Source: Bdellovibrionales bacterium
GTDB taxonomy: Bacteria > Bdellovibrionota > Bacteriovoracia > Bacteriovoracales > Bacteriovoracaceae
Length of the DNA: 47,680 nucleotides
NCBI GenBank assembly: GCA_018646675.1
Contig: JABGUH010000002.1
Coordinates: forward strand, 1-47,680
Direction: 5' to 3'
The position numbers were made by a program, and so were the translations under genes. Shown piece by piece: positions 27,170 to 34,692 of the stretch; position 1 is the stretch's first letter; each line of letters begins with the position of its first letter. The notes under the pieces were generated by a model. It was not told where the DNA came from. It did no database searches and saw only the letters and a list, made by a program, of their open reading frames with translations.

Positions 27170-28342
27170 CTATTTTTTTGCCGCTTTAAAACCAGCCGTT
27201 AATCCTGCCAGTAGGTCATCGATGTTTTCAATCCCGACTGAAAGGCGAATCAGGTTGTCAGAGATGCCTAATTCCGCTCGATTTTTTTTAGGTACTGAGG
27301 CATGGGTCATTATCGCTGGATGTTCGATCAAACTCTCAACCCCACCCAAACTCTCTGCTAATGCGAAGATCTCTACATTTTGTAGGAAGCGTTTGGACTC
27401 CTTTACTCCCCCCTTGATAAAGAAGGTAATCATTCCGCCAAATCCGGACATCTGCTTTTTGGCAATGCGGTGTTGGGGATGGGATTTAAGACCTGGATAG
27501 ACGACACTTTCTACCTGAGGGTGAGTCTCTAACCACTTGGCAACCTTGATTGCATTTTTCTGATGAGCTTCCATTCTAACTGCCAAAGTTTTTACTCCGC
27601 GTAGCACTAACCATGAGTCAAAAGGTGATTGGCAAGGGCCGATAGAATTTTGTAGTGCCCACAGTTTATCGTAGAGTGGTTTTTGATTAAGCATTAGTGC
27701 TCCCCCAACAACATCACTGTGCCCATTGATAAATTTAGTCATGGAGTGCATAACCAAATCTGCTCCCAGCGTGAGTGGGTTTTGAAAGTAGGGGCTCATA
27801 AAGGTATTGTCCACAACCACGGTTGTTCTGTATTGATGAGCAATCTTGGCAGTTTTAGCAATATCGGTAATTTTAAGTGTTGGGTTGGTTGGTGTTTCCA
27901 GCCATAGAAGTGTTGGACGGTGTTCCTTTAGGACACTATTTAACTTGGTACTGTCAGTAGTATCAACAAAGATAAAGTTATGCATATGATTGAAGACAGT
28001 TGTAAAGAGTCGGTAGGTGCCACCGTAGACATCATCTCCACAGACAATAGTTGATCCGTTAGGAATCGCATGCATTACCAGCATCGTGGCCGAGAGGCCT
28101 GAAGCCGTAACCAAAGCATGTTTTGCTCCCTCTAGAGAAGCGAGGCACTCCTCTAGGCGTGTTCGGGTAGGGTTATGTGAACGAGTATACTCATAGCCCT
28201 GATGCTTGCCTGGTGAAGCTTGAACAAAGGTGGAGGTTTGATAGATGGGGGGAATAATTGCTCCGGTTACCGAGTCGGCACTATTGCCGACATGAATTAC
28301 TTTAGAAGCGATGTTTAGTTTTTTCTCTTGTTGTTTTTTCAT
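27170..28342 (-). CDS. Cystathionine gamma-synthase/lyase-type PLP enzyme
   Basis: This 390-residue enzyme belongs to the Cys/Met-metabolism PLP family, acting in transsulfuration in the cytosol. Signatures are YEYTRSHNPTRTRLEECLA, VVDNTFMSPYFQNP and the PLP lysine in MHSMTKFINGHSDVVGGA; ESLGGVESLIEHPAIMTHAS is the C-terminal substrate region. Sequence alone does not decide among gamma-synthase (MetB), gamma-lyase and related enzymes, and no neighbouring sulfur gene helps. It lies 21 bases after the ArsA-like pair on the same strand. Confidence 0.93.
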   Translation of the reverse strand: MKKQQEKKLNIASKVIHVGNSADSVTGAIIPPIYQTSTFVQASPGKHQGYEYTRSHNPTRTRLEECLASLEGAKHALVTASGLSATMLVMHAIPNGSTIVCGDDVYGGTYRLFTTVFNHMHNFIFVDTTDSTKLNSVLKEHRPTLLWLETPTNPTLKITDIAKTAKIAHQYRTTVVVDNTFMSPYFQNPLTLGADLVMHSMTKFINGHSDVVGGALMLNQKPLYDKLWALQNSIGPCQSPFDSWLVLRGVKTLAVRMEAHQKNAIKVAKWLETHPQVESVVYPGLKSHPQHRIAKKQMSGFGGMITFFIKGGVKESKRFLQNVEIFALAESLGGVESLIEHPAIMTHASVPKKNRAELGISDNLIRLSVGIENIDDLLAGLTAGFKAAKK

Positions 28343-28363
28343 AGTGGTTCCCTCTGTCAGTCC

Positions 28364-29470
28364 CTACTTGTTCCAGCACTCTGATAGCGCACTAACTTGT
28401 TTCTCTGGTTTTATTTCGATGATGTCCGGAAAGCTTACGGTGAGTAGATCGTGTCTGTCAGCAAAAGATTTGATCTCCGTTTGCCTTTCGCGCATAACCC
28501 GTAGTACAGAATTGAGGATCTCTTTCTGTCCATGATCAGTGGATGGGTGCCAACTAATTAAACTCTCAGGCAGACATTTGTTGATACAAAGATATTTATC
28601 TCGATGCATGAAATTGGTTGCGCTTTTTTGAATCCGTAGCGTCTCCTGCATTTTTTGGTGATCAATTGCAGTGACCCAGAACCAGTTTGACTCACTCTCC
28701 TGACGTAGACGCTGTTGAAACTGAAGTGCCTTTAAAAACTCGTCCCGGCTTTGATAGATAGCATGTACGGCATTGATAAATTGATCGACAAAGTGTGGGC
28801 CGGTGACTCGCTCTAGATAGGAGAGTAGTTTTTTTATACCAGTCGAGACCAGCAGACCAAGTACACCACGATCATCCTTAGGAATTGAAGATTCCTGTAC
28901 TCTTTTACCTAGAAATTTAAAGATATCGATGTAGGTCTTATCAAAAAAATTCTCTATTTTTTGAGTGGACTCTAAAAAATCGATAAAATGCTGCCCGGGA
29001 GGGGTATCTAGGATGATCGTGTCATATTTGCCTTGATCCAGTTGATATTGAACTTCAACCACAGACATAATTTCATTCATCCCGCCATTTTGCTTGAACA
29101 TGATTTTAATTAGATCTCCACCGGGAATAGTCATTTGCACTCTCTCTTGCTGCCAGATAACTCGAGTCAAGGTGGCGTAAGGTGACATCAAAAGAGCGTC
29201 AAATTTTGTTATGTCACACCCACTTTCCGGGGAGGCGCAATTGTCATTATTTAGTTGGGATAGGGGAATAGTCTGGATGGTGCCACTATCCACTTCTGAT
29301 AAATTTAGAATCTGCTTTAAACGTTTGGCCGGGTCGATTGTTATTAGTAAAACTCGGTTTCCATTTTTCGCCAGCGCCATTGCTCTGGAGGTTGCCAGCG
29401 TCGTTTTACCAACTCCACCTGTACCACAGAAAATTTCGATCGGCTTTGCTGTGATCGGTAGATCTCTCAC
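28364..29470 (-). CDS. ArsA/GET3-family ATPase
   Basis: The 368-residue ATPase has the deviant Walker A CGTGGVGKTTLA (about 15-26), switch I IDPAKRLKQIL and switch II LDTPPGQHFIDFLES. All are intact, so it should bind and hydrolyse ATP as a dimer. Family members drive arsenite efflux or chaperone membrane proteins. No arsenical pump or arsR is nearby, so arsenic resistance is unlikely. It overlaps the next ArsA-like gene by four bases, the two probably forming a heterodimer or serial pair. Confidence 0.88.
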   Translation of the reverse strand: MRDLPITAKPIEIFCGTGGVGKTTLATSRAMALAKNGNRVLLITIDPAKRLKQILNLSEVDSGTIQTIPLSQLNNDNCASPESGCDITKFDALLMSPYATLTRVIWQQERVQMTIPGGDLIKIMFKQNGGMNEIMSVVEVQYQLDQGKYDTIILDTPPGQHFIDFLESTQKIENFFDKTYIDIFKFLGKRVQESSIPKDDRGVLGLLVSTGIKKLLSYLERVTGPHFVDQFINAVHAIYQSRDEFLKALQFQQRLRQESESNWFWVTAIDHQKMQETLRIQKSATNFMHRDKYLCINKCLPESLISWHPSTDHGQKEILNSVLRVMRERQTEIKSFADRHDLLTVSFPDIIEIKPEKQVSALSECWNK

Positions 29471-30291
29471 AGCAGTACCTCGGTTGATGGTGATAGCTCT
29501 TCCACTAACTCGCTATTGATTAGAGTTGGTCGGTGGGGGAATAGTATCGTAGTTGTAAGGTCTACTCTACTCAGCACATCCCTCTCTTGAGCAATTTTAC
29601 TCTTTAGGTAGGGGTGGAGCTGTGGGGGGTCTGCAATTGTACGTGAGAGCAAATTATTAATAACCAGTTGGCCCGGTAGAGGTAGCTTGAGTGACGAGAG
29701 AAATGAAACTAGCTCCTCTCCCTCTTGAATTGCCATTAAACTGGGAGTCGTTACCACTATAATTTTTAAAAAATCATTAGTACGTAACTGACAGTGCATA
29801 TTTTCAATATCATCAACGATGACTCCAGTTCGGAAAATACGTTTAAAGTTATGTGACGACTCAAATAGTACTTTGGTATGGCCTGAGGATGGTGAGTCGA
29901 GGACAATAGTTAGTTGGGGGTCCTCCTCTAAAATGGAGAGCAGGTGTCCCATGAAAATCAGGTGGCTTAGCCCTGGAATCATCTTATAGATGGACTGGAA
30001 AAAGTGAGATCCACCAATCCATGAGGCAATTAGCTCGGAATTTAATTTATGGGCCATATATTTTTGGGCGCTATCCTCTTCCTGTAGTTGACGGAAGGGG
30101 ATGCCTAGCTCTTCACAGTGGCGGCGGTTGTCTGGTTGATTAAACGTTAAATATAGTACCCGCTTCTTGGTACGGGCAAGGTGATGGGCAAGGCTTAATG
30201 CTAGTGATGACTTCCCAACTCCTCCCTTTCCAGTAAAGACATAGAGTCTCTTTAAAAGTGGCTCCTGCTTTATCTGATCATTCGGAGGCAT
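29467..30291 (-). CDS. Second, divergent ArsA-family ATPase
   Basis: The 274-residue protein has an intact FTGKGGVGKSSLALSLAHHLA P-loop (about 18-38). Its switch I reads FNQPDN in place of the usual DPA, and its switch II reads LDSPSSGHTKVLFES instead of DTPPGH. It is upstream of and overlaps the first ArsA gene by four bases. Such two-gene ArsA pairs occur in several delta-like bacteria by my recollection, with no proven role. It follows the outer-membrane protein gene by seven bases, suggesting one transcript. Confidence 0.85.
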   Translation of the reverse strand: MPPNDQIKQEPLLKRLYVFTGKGGVGKSSLALSLAHHLARTKKRVLYLTFNQPDNRRHCEELGIPFRQLQEEDSAQKYMAHKLNSELIASWIGGSHFFQSIYKMIPGLSHLIFMGHLLSILEEDPQLTIVLDSPSSGHTKVLFESSHNFKRIFRTGVIVDDIENMHCQLRTNDFLKIIVVTTPSLMAIQEGEELVSFLSSLKLPLPGQLVINNLLSRTIADPPQLHPYLKSKIAQERDVLSRVDLTTTILFPHRPTLINSELVEELSPSTEVLL

Positions 30292-30298
30292 TAAAAAA

Positions 30299-30961
30299 CT
30301 ACTTGAGGTAGTATTGAGCGGTAATTAGTAGTTTATAGTAGGACCCTTCGATCTTGGGTTGATTGTCTTGACGAATATCAAAAGGGTTGTGGTAGTGGAT
30401 GATAATCCCAACACCCGCTTGGGGATTAAGTCGAAGCTCAACCCCTGCTCCAAAGTTAGTACCAAAAGCGAGCTTAGAGTTGGTCTCTAATAGAGTACCG
30501 TTTACAACTCTTCTCTCCTTGGGATGGTAAAACCCTAACCCTCCGAGGACAAAAGGTGCGAAGGAGTCAAACTTATAGGCATGAGCTTTAATGCCAAAAG
30601 CAACTCCCGTCAGATAGACTCGTTGAGAAAGGTAGCGATGGGAAGAGTAGTGAATGTTACTGTAGGCTTCAAATGAGTGGCTGGCACTATAGCCATAGTA
30701 GCCATCGATAGTTATGGAGTCATAACCATTCTCTTCAAAACCACTACGCAAAAAGGTCTGACCAATTCCAATACCTATATAGTGTTGATTGGTTCTTCCT
30801 GGAATCGCAGTGGGTGGGGCTATCTTATCCAAAGCACGCTGTGCTTTGGCCGTTCCCTTTTGTGATGTTAACTTTTTGATTGTTGATTTGGCCCAACCGG
30901 GATGAGTGTGCAAGAGAAACAGTAATAGTGATAACAGGGGTACCACTCTTCTCATGTGCAT
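30299..30961 (-). CDS. Predicted outer-membrane beta-barrel protein
   Basis: I start at ATG 30961 (about 220 residues), with GGAG ten bases before, because it opens the signal peptide MHMRRVVPLLSLLLFLLHTHPGWA; a 14-residue longer frame is open but has no ribosome site. The mature protein has a short helical linker, then about eight alternating strands rich in Gly, Tyr and Phe (YIGIGIGQTFLRSGF, FAPFVLGGLGFYHP, GTNFGAGVELRL), ending YYKLLITAQYYLK with the aromatic end typical of barrels. It resembles the OmpW/OprG class of small barrels. It precedes the ArsA pair on the same strand. Confidence 0.75.
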   Translation of the reverse strand: MHMRRVVPLLSLLLFLLHTHPGWAKSTIKKLTSQKGTAKAQRALDKIAPPTAIPGRTNQHYIGIGIGQTFLRSGFEENGYDSITIDGYYGYSASHSFEAYSNIHYSSHRYLSQRVYLTGVAFGIKAHAYKFDSFAPFVLGGLGFYHPKERRVVNGTLLETNSKLAFGTNFGAGVELRLNPQAGVGIIIHYHNPFDIRQDNQPKIEGSYYKLLITAQYYLK

Positions 30962-31033
30962 AACCAATATGCTCCTTTTAAATAAAAAAGGTTGGTGGGC
31001 CAAATCACTCGTTTGATTAGGACGAGCGAGACT

Positions 31034-31420
31034 CTAGTTTAGTGTAGTAGAGCTCTCAAGATTAGCGTTGCTGGTAGAGTGCATGAAAGATGGAACTTCT
31101 TCTTCCACTTTTTCAGTTGCCAGATCAACACGACCAACTTCCAAGGACTTGATGTAGCCAGTGAATGTTCCCTCTTCTGAGCGAACAACTCTCTTTAATA
31201 GCTCAACATCACCTGGTTTGGTTGACTTTCTTTCCTGATCAAACAGCAGCTGGATCTGAGTCATGTAGGTAATGTCATTTTTGGTCTTGTTGTCAATGAC
31301 ATGTATCTCATTACCTTCACGGATAATCTGAGCAATCTCCTCAAGAGTCACATAGCAGCTCTGGTGAGTGTCATACAGCTTACGGTTTTGATACCTTTTG
31401 ATTGTCCTTACCTCTTTCAT
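31034..31420 (-). CDS. PhaR-type polyhydroxyalkanoate regulator domain protein
   Basis: This 128-residue protein is mostly the N-terminal DNA-binding domain of PhaR/PhbR regulators (about 4-65): IKRYQNRKLYDTHQSCYVTL and IHVIDNKTKNDITYMTQIQLL. In PHA-storing bacteria such proteins repress phasin genes and sense polymer granules. No PHA synthase or phasin is visible here, and the C-terminal part (VEEEVPSFMHSTS) is short. ATG 31420 follows GGGGAAG; a TTG one codon earlier is less likely. It lies upstream of the outer-membrane gene on the same strand and is divergent from the TPR gene across about 440 bases. Confidence 0.87.
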   Translation of the reverse strand: MKEVRTIKRYQNRKLYDTHQSCYVTLEEIAQIIREGNEIHVIDNKTKNDITYMTQIQLLFDQERKSTKPGDVELLKRVVRSEEGTFTGYIKSLEVGRVDLATEKVEEEVPSFMHSTSNANLESSTTLN

Positions 31421-31858
31421 CAAACTTCCCCTATTTAACTAGTGTTGCAGGATTAACTTAAAATTTTAAATCCCAATAGTAATATCTAATATCTGCTTTT
31501 GTTGACCCTCTTATAGCGCAACATAATGCAGAACGTAACCACCATGAACAATTTTCAATATAGGATGAGATATCGCTTCAGATATTTACCTAATTTCAAT
31601 ACGTTCGCTATTGAATGGCACACTTGGTTAGAGTCAAATAATGCTTTGCAAACATGGTTAGCAACTCAATAACAGAACTTTTTTGATGCTGTCAAGCATC
31701 TAAAATAAAATTATTCGATAATGATGGATATATTGGGGGGGTTACTATTGCCTGCGATGGAAAATCTATTTAATGTTTCTAGGGAGATTACGATAGGTAT
31801 TTGATTAAGCAGAATGGGCTTCATGGACGGAGTCTAGCAGATTGTTAGGAGTAAAAAT
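31421..31858. other. AT-rich divergent intergenic region
   Basis: This 438-base AT-rich region separates the PhaR-type gene (minus) from the TPR lipoprotein gene (plus). I see a hairpin at 31685-31700 (GATGCT, loop GTCA, AGCATC) without a following T-run, a G7 run near 31735-31741, and one 48-codon ORF listed separately. No convincing -10/-35 pair stood out. Confidence 0.5.
31526..31672 (+). CDS. Possible 48-residue small protein
   Basis: An ATG-started ORF lies in the divergent gap. It begins MQNVTTMNNFQYRM, is rich in Arg and aromatic residues in the middle, and contains FAIEWHTWLESNNALQTW near the end, a more protein-like composition than random AT-rich DNA. No clear Shine-Dalgarno precedes it. 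It may be a real small protein, a remnant, or chance. Confidence 0.25.
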   Translation: MQNVTTMNNFQYRMRYRFRYLPNFNTFAIEWHTWLESNNALQTWLATQ

Positions 31859-31861
31859 ATT
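31847..31861 (+). promoter_or_regulatory. Ribosome-binding site and ATT start of the TPR lipoprotein
   Basis: AGGAG at 31847-31851 is followed by a seven-base spacer and ATT at 31859. The frame is closed by a TAG at 31835-31837, and no ATG, GTG or TTG occurs in it before ATG 31892. Confidence 0.5.
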
Positions 31862-33751
31862 AGTTTAAGAAGAGACTCTCTTATTATCGTAATGGCTGCA
31901 CTGGTATTAGCTTCCTGTGCGACCAGCCAGCGCCGATTATCAGACCAGGGCCCTCGGGTTAATATTCAGAGTGCAAATTTACCACCAACTTTGGAGATTG
32001 ATCACCACACTTTAGCTAAATTGGGAGCGCGAGTTGATCAGGTAATTAGCTCCAAGGATCAAAATGCCATCAAATTTTTGGGAGATGATCTTTTTTTTAA
32101 GGCATATGATGCCTCAGTACGAGGGGAGGCGGGGTTAGCTGTTCCTCTTTGGCGTGAGTTGATCAAGCTACGTCCTAAGGATAACTATCTAAAGAGAAAG
32201 TATGCAGTGGAGTTGATTCGTCATGGTGATCTGGTCAGCTCACAAATCGTTTTGGAGGAGATACTTGCTAGTGAGAAGGTGCTCTCTCCCAATGTTGCGC
32301 TTATCCTAGGCGGGGTTTATACCGCCCTAAAAAAGGAGACAGAGGCGCAGAAGATCTATCTAAGAGTTGTTAAGCAGGATCCTAAGAATATTGAAGCACA
32401 TATCTTTTTAGCAAAAACCTATGCTGCCAAGGAGAATTTTAAGCAAGCGATAAATATTTTGCAACGTTGTCAAAAGCGGGTAAAGCCAGATCCGATCTTC
32501 TCTTACTACATAGGTAAAATTGAGGTAGCTCGCGGCAATCGCAAGCGGGCACGTCGTTACTTTCGCCAAACGCTGAAGATCAATCCCGCTTACTCTCAGG
32601 CGGCAATTGCCTTAGGGCTGCTTCATGAGGAGCAGGGGCAGATGGATAAAGCGGTTGTTGTCTATCGGGACTATTTAAAACGTAATCCTCAAGATTACAT
32701 TGTGCTTAATCGTATTGTTAATACCTACTTTGCGCAGGGGGAGTTAAAAAAGGTCATTCCCTACGCTGCTCAATTGGCAAATCTAGATCCTAGCAATCTT
32801 AATCTTAAGGTTAAATTGGGGATACTCTATAGTGATGATGGTCAACTGGCAAAGGCGCGAAAGGTCTTTCATGAGATATTAAATGTCATCCCTGACTCGG
32901 ATAAGATACTCTACTATTTGGGATCAATCTATCAGCAGGAACAGATGTATGAAGGGGCGATCGAGCAGTTTACTAAAATTGTCGAAGAGAGTCCCATGTT
33001 CCATGATGGTCAACTGCAGATCGCTTCTATATTAGAGCTCCTGGCACAAGATGATCTAACGGCCAAGCGGACCGAGAGGATTGAGCGTTTAAAGAGTTTT
33101 GTTGCTGACAAAAGTAAGGTTGGAGGAAAGCTGGAGATAGATTTAAACGTTATTTTGGCCGGATTCTACGAGAATGGTGGACAATTTGAGCAGGCAATTA
33201 CAACTCTTGCTTCTCTAGGTGATCGAGAGGAGTTTGACAATGGTCATCAATACTATCTGGCCTCTCTTTATGAGAAGAATCTACAGTTTGGTCAGGCGAC
33301 GAAGATTATCAAGAGCATTCTGATTAAAGATCCAAAAAATGCACATGCCCTGAACTTTTTGGGATACTCTCTGCTTGAACAAGGGGATGTGAAGAAATTT
33401 GACAAGGCGTTTGCCTATATTCAACAAGCTGTTAAGCTTCGACCCAAAGATGGGTATATTCGGGACTCCCTTGGGTGGTACTACTACAAGGTAAAGGATT
33501 ACTCCCGCGCCTTGGCAGAGGCAAAAAAGGCTTGGGAATCAGAGAAGAATGATGTAGTCATTACCAAGCATCTTGCGATGATCTATTTGGAGATGAAGCA
33601 CTTTCAGAAGGCGAAGAAGTTCTACGTGGAGGCGTTAAAAAATTGTACTCAAGAGTCAGAGCGAGTAGATATTATAAAGTCTTTAGAGCGGTTGGAGAAA
33701 ATCCGTTTGCCCGCTTCAGTTGCCCCAATACCATTGCCAAATACAAAGTAA
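31859..33751 (+). CDS. Tetratricopeptide-repeat lipoprotein
   Basis: The protein has about 630 residues. A start at ATT 31859 gives MSLRRDSLIIVMAALVLASC, a full lipoprotein signal, with an ideal Shine-Dalgarno. The first conventional codon (ATG 31892) gives only MAALVLASC, lacking the basic N-region and lying 40 bases from AGGAG. The mature protein is almost entirely TPR helices from about residue 90 to 600, with A/G-Y/F spacing every 34 residues (for example NIEAHIFLAKTYAAKENF and AHALNFLGYSLLEQGD). Such proteins are scaffolds in envelope assembly; some carry similar 10-15 TPRs in secretion or motility systems. No partner can be named from sequence. The next lipoprotein gene overlaps its end. 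Confidence 0.88.
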   Translation: MSLRRDSLIIVMAALVLASCATSQRRLSDQGPRVNIQSANLPPTLEIDHHTLAKLGARVDQVISSKDQNAIKFLGDDLFFKAYDASVRGEAGLAVPLWRELIKLRPKDNYLKRKYAVELIRHGDLVSSQIVLEEILASEKVLSPNVALILGGVYTALKKETEAQKIYLRVVKQDPKNIEAHIFLAKTYAAKENFKQAINILQRCQKRVKPDPIFSYYIGKIEVARGNRKRARRYFRQTLKINPAYSQAAIALGLLHEEQGQMDKAVVVYRDYLKRNPQDYIVLNRIVNTYFAQGELKKVIPYAAQLANLDPSNLNLKVKLGILYSDDGQLAKARKVFHEILNVIPDSDKILYYLGSIYQQEQMYEGAIEQFTKIVEESPMFHDGQLQIASILELLAQDDLTAKRTERIERLKSFVADKSKVGGKLEIDLNVILAGFYENGGQFEQAITTLASLGDREEFDNGHQYYLASLYEKNLQFGQATKIIKSILIKDPKNAHALNFLGYSLLEQGDVKKFDKAFAYIQQAVKLRPKDGYIRDSLGWYYYKVKDYSRALAEAKKAWESEKNDVVITKHLAMIYLEMKHFQKAKKFYVEALKNCTQESERVDIIKSLERLEKIRLPASVAPIPLPNTK

Positions 33752-34473
33752 CATTCACTATCTTTTTCTTGCTGGGAGTAATAAACTCTTGTGCTCTTTT
33801 GCGGCCAGTGGATACAACCTGGATGCAACAAGAGGATCTCCTAGCAACGACTCTGGCCAAAATTTGTCTGTCTGGTGAGGGTAGTGGGGTTCTAAAGTTT
33901 CGCTCACAGCAACATACCTTCACCTTTGAAACTCTTATGAATCGCCAGCAGATGCAGTGGGGGGTAGCAATTCAGGTGCCATTCCATGGAGAGGAGTTGA
34001 TTCGATTAGATCTACGGCAGATGGTCAAACTTGGTCGCCCCATGGTGAGTGGTGGGGGATATCGCCAACTGAAAAAGGCTTTTATTCAGCAAGGGCAGCG
34101 GCAACAGCTCTCATTAATTCGGCAGCAGCTCCAGAATTGGGCTCAGCTGCTCTATCTGACTCAACTGGGACAGGAAAAAAATATCAATTCCAAGTTACAG
34201 TGTAATCCTCGCTCCACTGGCCAAGGTCAGGTGGAGCAGAGCTGCTGGATTAAAGGCAAGCCGGCCCGGAAATTTGTTTGGCAGCTCGAGCAGTCTAGAA
34301 AATTTACGATGTTCTGGGGATCGAGAGGTGCAGCGCATCAGGGGGCGGTAACTGGAGAGAGAGAGCAGTTTGGCCACTATCGTCAAATTGGATTGAAGAT
34401 GAAAAGTGATGAGCAGCAAAAGAGTGATGCTAATGTTTGGGAGTTAACCCTGGCATTTGATAGTTGTTCTTAA
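33643..34473 (+). CDS. Probable outer-membrane lipoprotein, LolB-like at low confidence
   Basis: The conserved part begins around 33745 with VTFTIFFLLGVINSCALL, a lipoprotein signal. The start is uncertain: TTG 33643 has GGAGG ten bases before but adds a 46-residue leader overlapping the TPR gene, while the shorter MAKYKVTF form would need ATT at 33733 with no ribosome site. The mature protein (about 230 residues) has a beta-rich pattern including SGEGSGVLKFRSQQHTFTFE and QWGVAIQVPFHGEELIRLDL, reminiscent of LolB-type folds, plus two Cys (LQCNP, SCWIKG). Location after a TPR lipoprotein suggests an envelope role. Confidence 0.6.
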   Translation: MYSRVRASRYYKVFRAVGENPFARFSCPNTIAKYKVTFTIFFLLGVINSCALLRPVDTTWMQQEDLLATTLAKICLSGEGSGVLKFRSQQHTFTFETLMNRQQMQWGVAIQVPFHGEELIRLDLRQMVKLGRPMVSGGGYRQLKKAFIQQGQRQQLSLIRQQLQNWAQLLYLTQLGQEKNINSKLQCNPRSTGQGQVEQSCWIKGKPARKFVWQLEQSRKFTMFWGSRGAAHQGAVTGEREQFGHYRQIGLKMKSDEQQKSDANVWELTLAFDSCS

Positions 34474-34593
34474 CGGGAACAGATCATCACTGAATACTTC
34501 ACAATAAGGTTGTGCACCGCCCCATGCAACTTTATAGTGGCAAAATAACAACTTTTTATATATATAATCCGTGCTGAAGATTCGGTGTTATTT

Positions 34594-34620
34594 CCCCAGT
34601 TGTTTTGCCAACTAATGGGG
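34594..34620 (+). promoter_or_regulatory. Stem-loop upstream of oppA
   Basis: CCCC-AGTTG (34594-34602) pairs with CAACT (34609-34613) and GGGG (34617-34620), with a three-base bulge and a six-base loop. TTCTT follows. It lies about 70 bases before the oppA ATG and downstream of a TATAAT-like box near 34563. It could be a weak terminator of the preceding operon or a leader structure of oppA mRNA. Confidence 0.35.
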
Positions 34621-34692
34621 TTCTTAACATAAGCGGAACATGAACAAGAATATAAATATTATTCAATAGTATACAAAGAGGGATGGTTTGCG

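Noticed and set aside
28364..30291. Arsenic-resistance operon
   Set aside because: There is no arsB, arsC, arsD or arsR nearby, and one of the two ATPases has altered switch regions.
31034..31420. PHA synthesis locus
   Set aside because: Only the regulator's DNA-binding domain is present; no synthase, depolymerase or phasin gene is nearby.
31685..31700. Rho-independent terminator hairpin
   Set aside because: The 6-bp stem is not followed by a T-run on either strand and does not lie at a gene end.
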